A stretch of 64,000 nucleotides of DNA, taken from contig JAZQQY010000053.1 in assembly GCA_045629285.1 (NCBI GenBank), positions 61,850 to 125,849 on the forward strand. The letters run 5' to 3'. The notes below the pieces were generated by a model that made no database searches, had not been told where the DNA came from, and saw only the letters and a program-made list of their open reading frames with translations. The stretch is from UBA1723 sp045629285 (GTDB lineage Bacteria > Bacteroidota > Bacteroidia > Bacteroidales > Paludibacteraceae). The position numbers and the translations under genes are program-made. Numbering within the stretch: position 1 is the first letter of the stretch; each line of letters begins with the position of its first letter. Below are positions 60,935 through 64,000 of the stretch, piece by piece.

Positions 60935-62632
60935 TCAACGTCTTCTAACAAATATCTTCTGCTTGTTGAAGATGTACAAACCATCCTTCAAATCGTTCAT
61001 TATCTCCTTCAAGTAGACATCTCTTTTCACCAATATACCAGTGATTGTGTAGACGTCGCCCTTAACCTCGCTGATTTCAGTTGGAATAACAGGTGCAGAT
61101 GTGGTGTCTATACTAAGCACTGTGATATATGTCCAGGCAGTATCTTGGCAACCACTAAGTGTGTCTGTTGCTACGTAGTAGTAGACGCCAGACTTATTTC
61201 CGTTATCTAGTATATATAATTGGTCTTTCGGAATGCCATCTCCCCAAACTTTATTTTCAGATATGATAGAATCACGGTAAACATCAAGTATATAAGGAAC
61301 AAAACCATACCCATATTTTTGTGTGAATACGTCATACATCCATCTTTCTCCTGTGATGTCCACGATTTCTTTTCTAAGGATATGAAGTGAATCATGAGCA
61401 TAAACAGTGTCTCCGACTGCCTGAACATTAACAGACAATTTTGGTAGTATGATATTGGTCTGAGTCATAATGGTATCACCACAGACTGATGAAAATGTGA
61501 ATATGATTGGTGTGTCCTTTGTGATTGTGTCTCCTGCATTTGGAGTCATATCGCTTATATAGAAGTATCTAGGACATATACAATCTGGCTCTGGAATGTA
61601 AAATTCAGGAACAGTGAAAATACAGTTGCCCATGTTGTTAGGTGCCAAGGCTTCCGGCATTTCAAATGGTAAGGCAGGATAAGACACGTGTACAATATAG
61701 GCTGTGATTGTGTCTCCGCTTGCTGCCAACTTGACAGTGACATCATATTTGAAGTAATCACATTTGTAAATGTCATCCGACTGTGTGCTCTCAAAAATTG
61801 TATCCAATGAGAGCGGACAGATGCAGTTCATCATCGGGTTTGTCGCTATGATTGAATCTTTATTCAAGATCGACAAAATTTCACTTTCGTAAGAAACATT
61901 GATTTCTTTTGGGCCATCGTAATTCTGCCACATGACAGGTGCTGAACAATCTTTTACAGTGATGTTTGCAATTTTGGCTGCTTGGCATCCGGTTATTGTG
62001 TCTAGTATTGTGAATAGATACAAACTTGATTTAGAAGGATTGTCGAAAATGACATCGTTTGTGTGTGCAACGTTTGAATCATTTGGCGCAATGTAGTCCT
62101 TTAGCCATATAATGCTGTCTGGGGATGGATTTCTAAATCTTTCGACAGAAAAAATGTTGGACAAAGATGGTCTTTCTTCCAATTCATTAGTGAATATGTT
62201 TCTACCCCAATATGAACCTCGTTCGTAAGTAGGAAGAGTTATGGCTCTCAATTCTGCTTGTGCACAGATTGTAGTGTCGCTAATTGAAACACGTGGTGTT
62301 TTTCCATAGAAGATGTCACAGATAATTGTGTCGTTTACTGTGTTTAGTGAATCAGTAACGATTATTTCTATCTGATTTTTTTTAGGCCGTTCAAGACCAC
62401 CATCAAGGTAGATAATATACCCTGAATCATCATGAATGACTTTTCCTTTAAGATCTCTATTTAGAACCTCATATTCTAAATTAGTCAATCCCAAACTATC
62501 TGGAATCTCATTGACTACAAAAGAACAGGATCTCTTTCCATCTGGTTCAGCTGGAATAGTCACTGTCTTCACTGCCGCAAACGAACTTGCTGCGGTAAGC
62601 AAACCTAAACTAAGTGATAAAAGTTTTCGCAT
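60935..62632 (-). CDS. Secreted Ig-like repeat protein with probable T9SS tail
   Basis: The 565-residue protein starts at 62632 (MRKLLSLSLGLLTAASSFAA signal); longer in-frame starts would precede the signal. The body consists of Ig/PKD-like modules of the type that follow the GH8 domain in the giant protein (ISDTTICAQAELRAITL, FTILDTITGCQAAKIANITV, YVATDTLSGCQDTAWTYITV), with an even spread of Cys. The C-terminal ~55 residues (VKGDVYTITGILVKRDVYLK, LKDGLYIFNKQKIFVRR) look like a type A sorting tail. No enzymatic domain is visible, so a surface structural or adhesive role is likely. A minus-strand TATTTTTG box (plus 62742-62749) lies upstream. Confidence 0.72.
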   Translation of the reverse strand: MRKLLSLSLGLLTAASSFAAVKTVTIPAEPDGKRSCSFVVNEIPDSLGLTNLEYEVLNRDLKGKVIHDDSGYIIYLDGGLERPKKNQIEIIVTDSLNTVNDTIICDIFYGKTPRVSISDTTICAQAELRAITLPTYERGSYWGRNIFTNELEERPSLSNIFSVERFRNPSPDSIIWLKDYIAPNDSNVAHTNDVIFDNPSKSSLYLFTILDTITGCQAAKIANITVKDCSAPVMWQNYDGPKEINVSYESEILSILNKDSIIATNPMMNCICPLSLDTIFESTQSDDIYKCDYFKYDVTVKLAASGDTITAYIVHVSYPALPFEMPEALAPNNMGNCIFTVPEFYIPEPDCICPRYFYISDMTPNAGDTITKDTPIIFTFSSVCGDTIMTQTNIILPKLSVNVQAVGDTVYAHDSLHILRKEIVDITGERWMYDVFTQKYGYGFVPYILDVYRDSIISENKVWGDGIPKDQLYILDNGNKSGVYYYVATDTLSGCQDTAWTYITVLSIDTTSAPVIPTEISEVKGDVYTITGILVKRDVYLKEIMNDLKDGLYIFNKQKIFVRRR

Positions 62633-63060
62633 AAACAAAAAAATTAAATAAAATTCGACTTCACAAATAACTACATTTTTCACATTCACTCTTGATGTAT
62701 CGAAAAATTATAAATTATTCGCAAACCAACTAAAATCGAGGCAAAAATATAAAACATATTATGCATTCGGGTGTTTTCACTGAAAATATTATGCTAAATT
62801 CATAAATTATCTTAGAAAAATGAGCTCTTTTTACGATTTTGTAAAGACTTCTTTCGTCGTTACCGATGCAAAAACACTTATAATGTGATATTGCTTGGAT
62901 ATACATAATGCTTAGTATGTATAGGTTTTGAATTATAAATTCGTATATTTGCAGATTAAATAATATCTAAATACGGGTGATTATAAATGCGTGTTAGGAT
63001 AGAGTAATTAATGTTGAACATTTACCAATAACTGTTTTGAATAATAAAAAAATATATACT
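62633..63060. promoter_or_regulatory. Divergent promoter region
   Basis: This 428-bp gene-free AT-rich stretch has a minus-strand -7 box (complement of CAAAAATA, 62742-62749) for the Ig-like repeat gene and a plus-strand TATATTTG (62944-62951) for the small secreted gene. I see no other structure. A TTTTG at 62926-62930 is only 13 nt before the plus box. Confidence 0.5.
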
Positions 63061-63534
63061 ATGAGAATGAAAAGAATCGTTTTGACATTATCAAGCCTAA
63101 TGTTGGGAATGATGTCGATTAATGCGGCACCAACTCATCTTACTGTAGAACTTAAGAAAGGTTCTAAATACAGTTTTTTGCTATCAGACAAACCAGTTAT
63201 CACATTTGAATCTGCTGTTCTAGTAGTGAATGGTAATGAAGAGACTTCATATTCTATTGAGGGAGTGAAGAATTTCCATTTTACAGAAGGAGACCAATCA
63301 AAAGCAGAGACTCTTTCTGCTGGAGATATCAGTGTCGTGTGTCTTGACAACTCGACAATCAAGATCCTTAATCTAGAGAAATCTTCAAAGGTGATGGTGG
63401 TTAATGCTTCTGGTGTTGTGATGTCTTCAGTCGCAGCTGACGGAGAAGGTGAGGCTACTGTATCGTTGCCACAGGCTAAAGGTGTCTATGTCGTTTCTGT
63501 CGCAGGAAAGGCATTCAAGGTTATTAAGAAATAA
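63061..63534 (+). CDS. Small secreted protein with T9SS-type C-terminal segment
   Basis: The 157-residue protein is taken from ATG 63061; in-frame TTG 63037 and ATG 63067 are alternatives. The signal is IVLTLSSLMLGMMSINA. The mature part contains a short repeat typical of Bacteroidales secreted proteins (LTVELKKGSKYSFLLSD, YSIEGVKNFHFTEGD), then a C-terminal segment (NLEKSSKVMVVNASGVVMSS, AKGVYVVSVAGK) resembling a type A sorting domain. Nearly the whole mature protein is therefore a tail without an obvious cargo domain. It is 20 nt upstream of the FISUMP gene and probably co-transcribed with it. Confidence 0.6.
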   Translation: MRMKRIVLTLSSLMLGMMSINAAPTHLTVELKKGSKYSFLLSDKPVITFESAVLVVNGNEETSYSIEGVKNFHFTEGDQSKAETLSAGDISVVCLDNSTIKILNLEKSSKVMVVNASGVVMSSVAADGEGEATVSLPQAKGVYVVSVAGKAFKVIKK

Positions 63535-63554
63535 AAATTAGATTAACGAAAATA

Positions 63555-64000
63555 ATGAAAGACAATTACTTCCAATTTTGGGTGTCGCTGCATTGGGCGT
63601 CGCTTCTTATGCGTCGACTTTAATGCGCGTAGAAAAGAATGATGGCACAATTGTTGATTTTGATGTCGACGAAGTGCGTCAGGTTTTTTTTGTTGAAAAG
63701 CAAGCTGCTGTAGATACTGTTATTAAAGATACTGTAGCTTTTAATCCTGAGTACGTAGATCTTGGTTTGCCAAGCGGAATCAAGTGGGCCACAACAAATA
63801 TTGGTGCAGCAGCACCGGAGGAGTATGGTGACTATTTCGCATGGGGTGAGACTGTAGCAAAGAAAAATTTCACTTGGAGCAACTACAAGTATGCTACAAC
63901 TGATTCAACAGGTAATCTAGAGTCATTGTTGAAATACAACAGCTCAGACTCTCTTAGAACACTTCTTCTTGAGGATGATGCCGCAGCTGCAAACTGGGGC
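63555..64000 (+). pseudogene. FISUMP-domain secreted protein, frameshifted at the start and cut by the window edge
   Basis: From 63557 one frame encodes a signal-like LLPILGVAALGVASYAS, then MRVEKNDGTIVDFDVDEVRQ, then a FISUMP domain (EYVDLGLPSGIKWATTNIGA, YFAWGETVAKKNF, LLEDDAAAANWG) that runs to the window edge. The only sensible ATG (63555) is out of frame with it: ATGAAAGACAATTA reads to a stop at 63621-63623. Adding one A to the AAA after the ATG would restore M-K-R-Q-L-L-P-I-L. It is thus a single-base deletion, a sequencing error in a homopolymer, or a phase-variable tract. The call is provisional because the 3' end is not visible. Confidence 0.65.

Overview
This window comes from a Bacteroidota genome, most likely of the order Bacteroidales (Prevotella-like). 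Many transcription starts carry the Bacteroidota promoter, TTTG or TTG about 20 nt upstream of TAnnTTTG. SecA and lysyl-tRNA synthetase have the long forms usual in this phylum. FeoA and FeoB are fused. Several secreted proteins end in type IX secretion system (T9SS) sorting domains. BspA-type repeat proteins, 'Fibrobacter major paralogous' (FISUMP) domains and an rSAM/lipoprotein system also fit. The exact genus cannot be read from the sequence.

Layout. 1-9 kb is a housekeeping block on the + strand: the 3' part of rimM, a deacetylase-like lipoprotein, a C_GCAxxG_C_C protein, secA, lgt, nfo and a phosphohexomutase. 9-24 kb is an accessory region. It holds a PD-(D/E)XK transposase-like nuclease, a truncated ORF6N gene, a serine protease fused to an outer-membrane barrel, a BspA-type LRR surface protein, FISUMP proteins, a HigBA toxin-antitoxin pair, a tandem pair of DUF285 repeat proteins and a decayed RhuM gene. 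Two families of short dispersed inverted-repeat elements run through it. 24-30 kb returns to core metabolism (lysS, gpsA, pgi), then a J-domain membrane protein and a lipoprotein.

30-39 kb holds three secreted carbohydrate-active enzymes (PL11-type rhamnogalacturonan lyase, GH43 with CBM6 modules, GH141-like beta-helix with CBM6) that fit attack on arabinan-decorated rhamnogalacturonan I. No SusC/SusD pair lies beside them. 39-43 kb has a PAP2 phosphatase fused to a barrel and a three-gene rSAM/lipoprotein system. 43-51 kb is one 2691-residue protein: an N-terminal GH8-type domain, DUF11-like and Ig-like modules, and a C-terminal type B (CHU_C) T9SS sorting domain.

51-61 kb holds a SIS-domain sugar-phosphate isomerase, two tandem tRNA-Glu genes, rpsT, a DUF234-type ATPase, a NADAR-like gene between short direct repeats, and a probable operon of RidA-like protein, ResB/CcsA cytochrome c assembly protein, FeoAB and a FeoB-associated Cys-rich peptide. 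The window ends with a minus-strand secreted repeat protein, a small secreted protein and the start of another FISUMP protein whose start codon is out of frame with its body.

The most notable points are the T9SS-sorted GH8 giant, the rSAM/lipoprotein cassette, the dispersed inverted-repeat elements bracketing defence- or nuclease-like genes, two fusions of an enzyme to an outer-membrane barrel, and a domain of about 115 residues shared by two neighbouring surface proteins.
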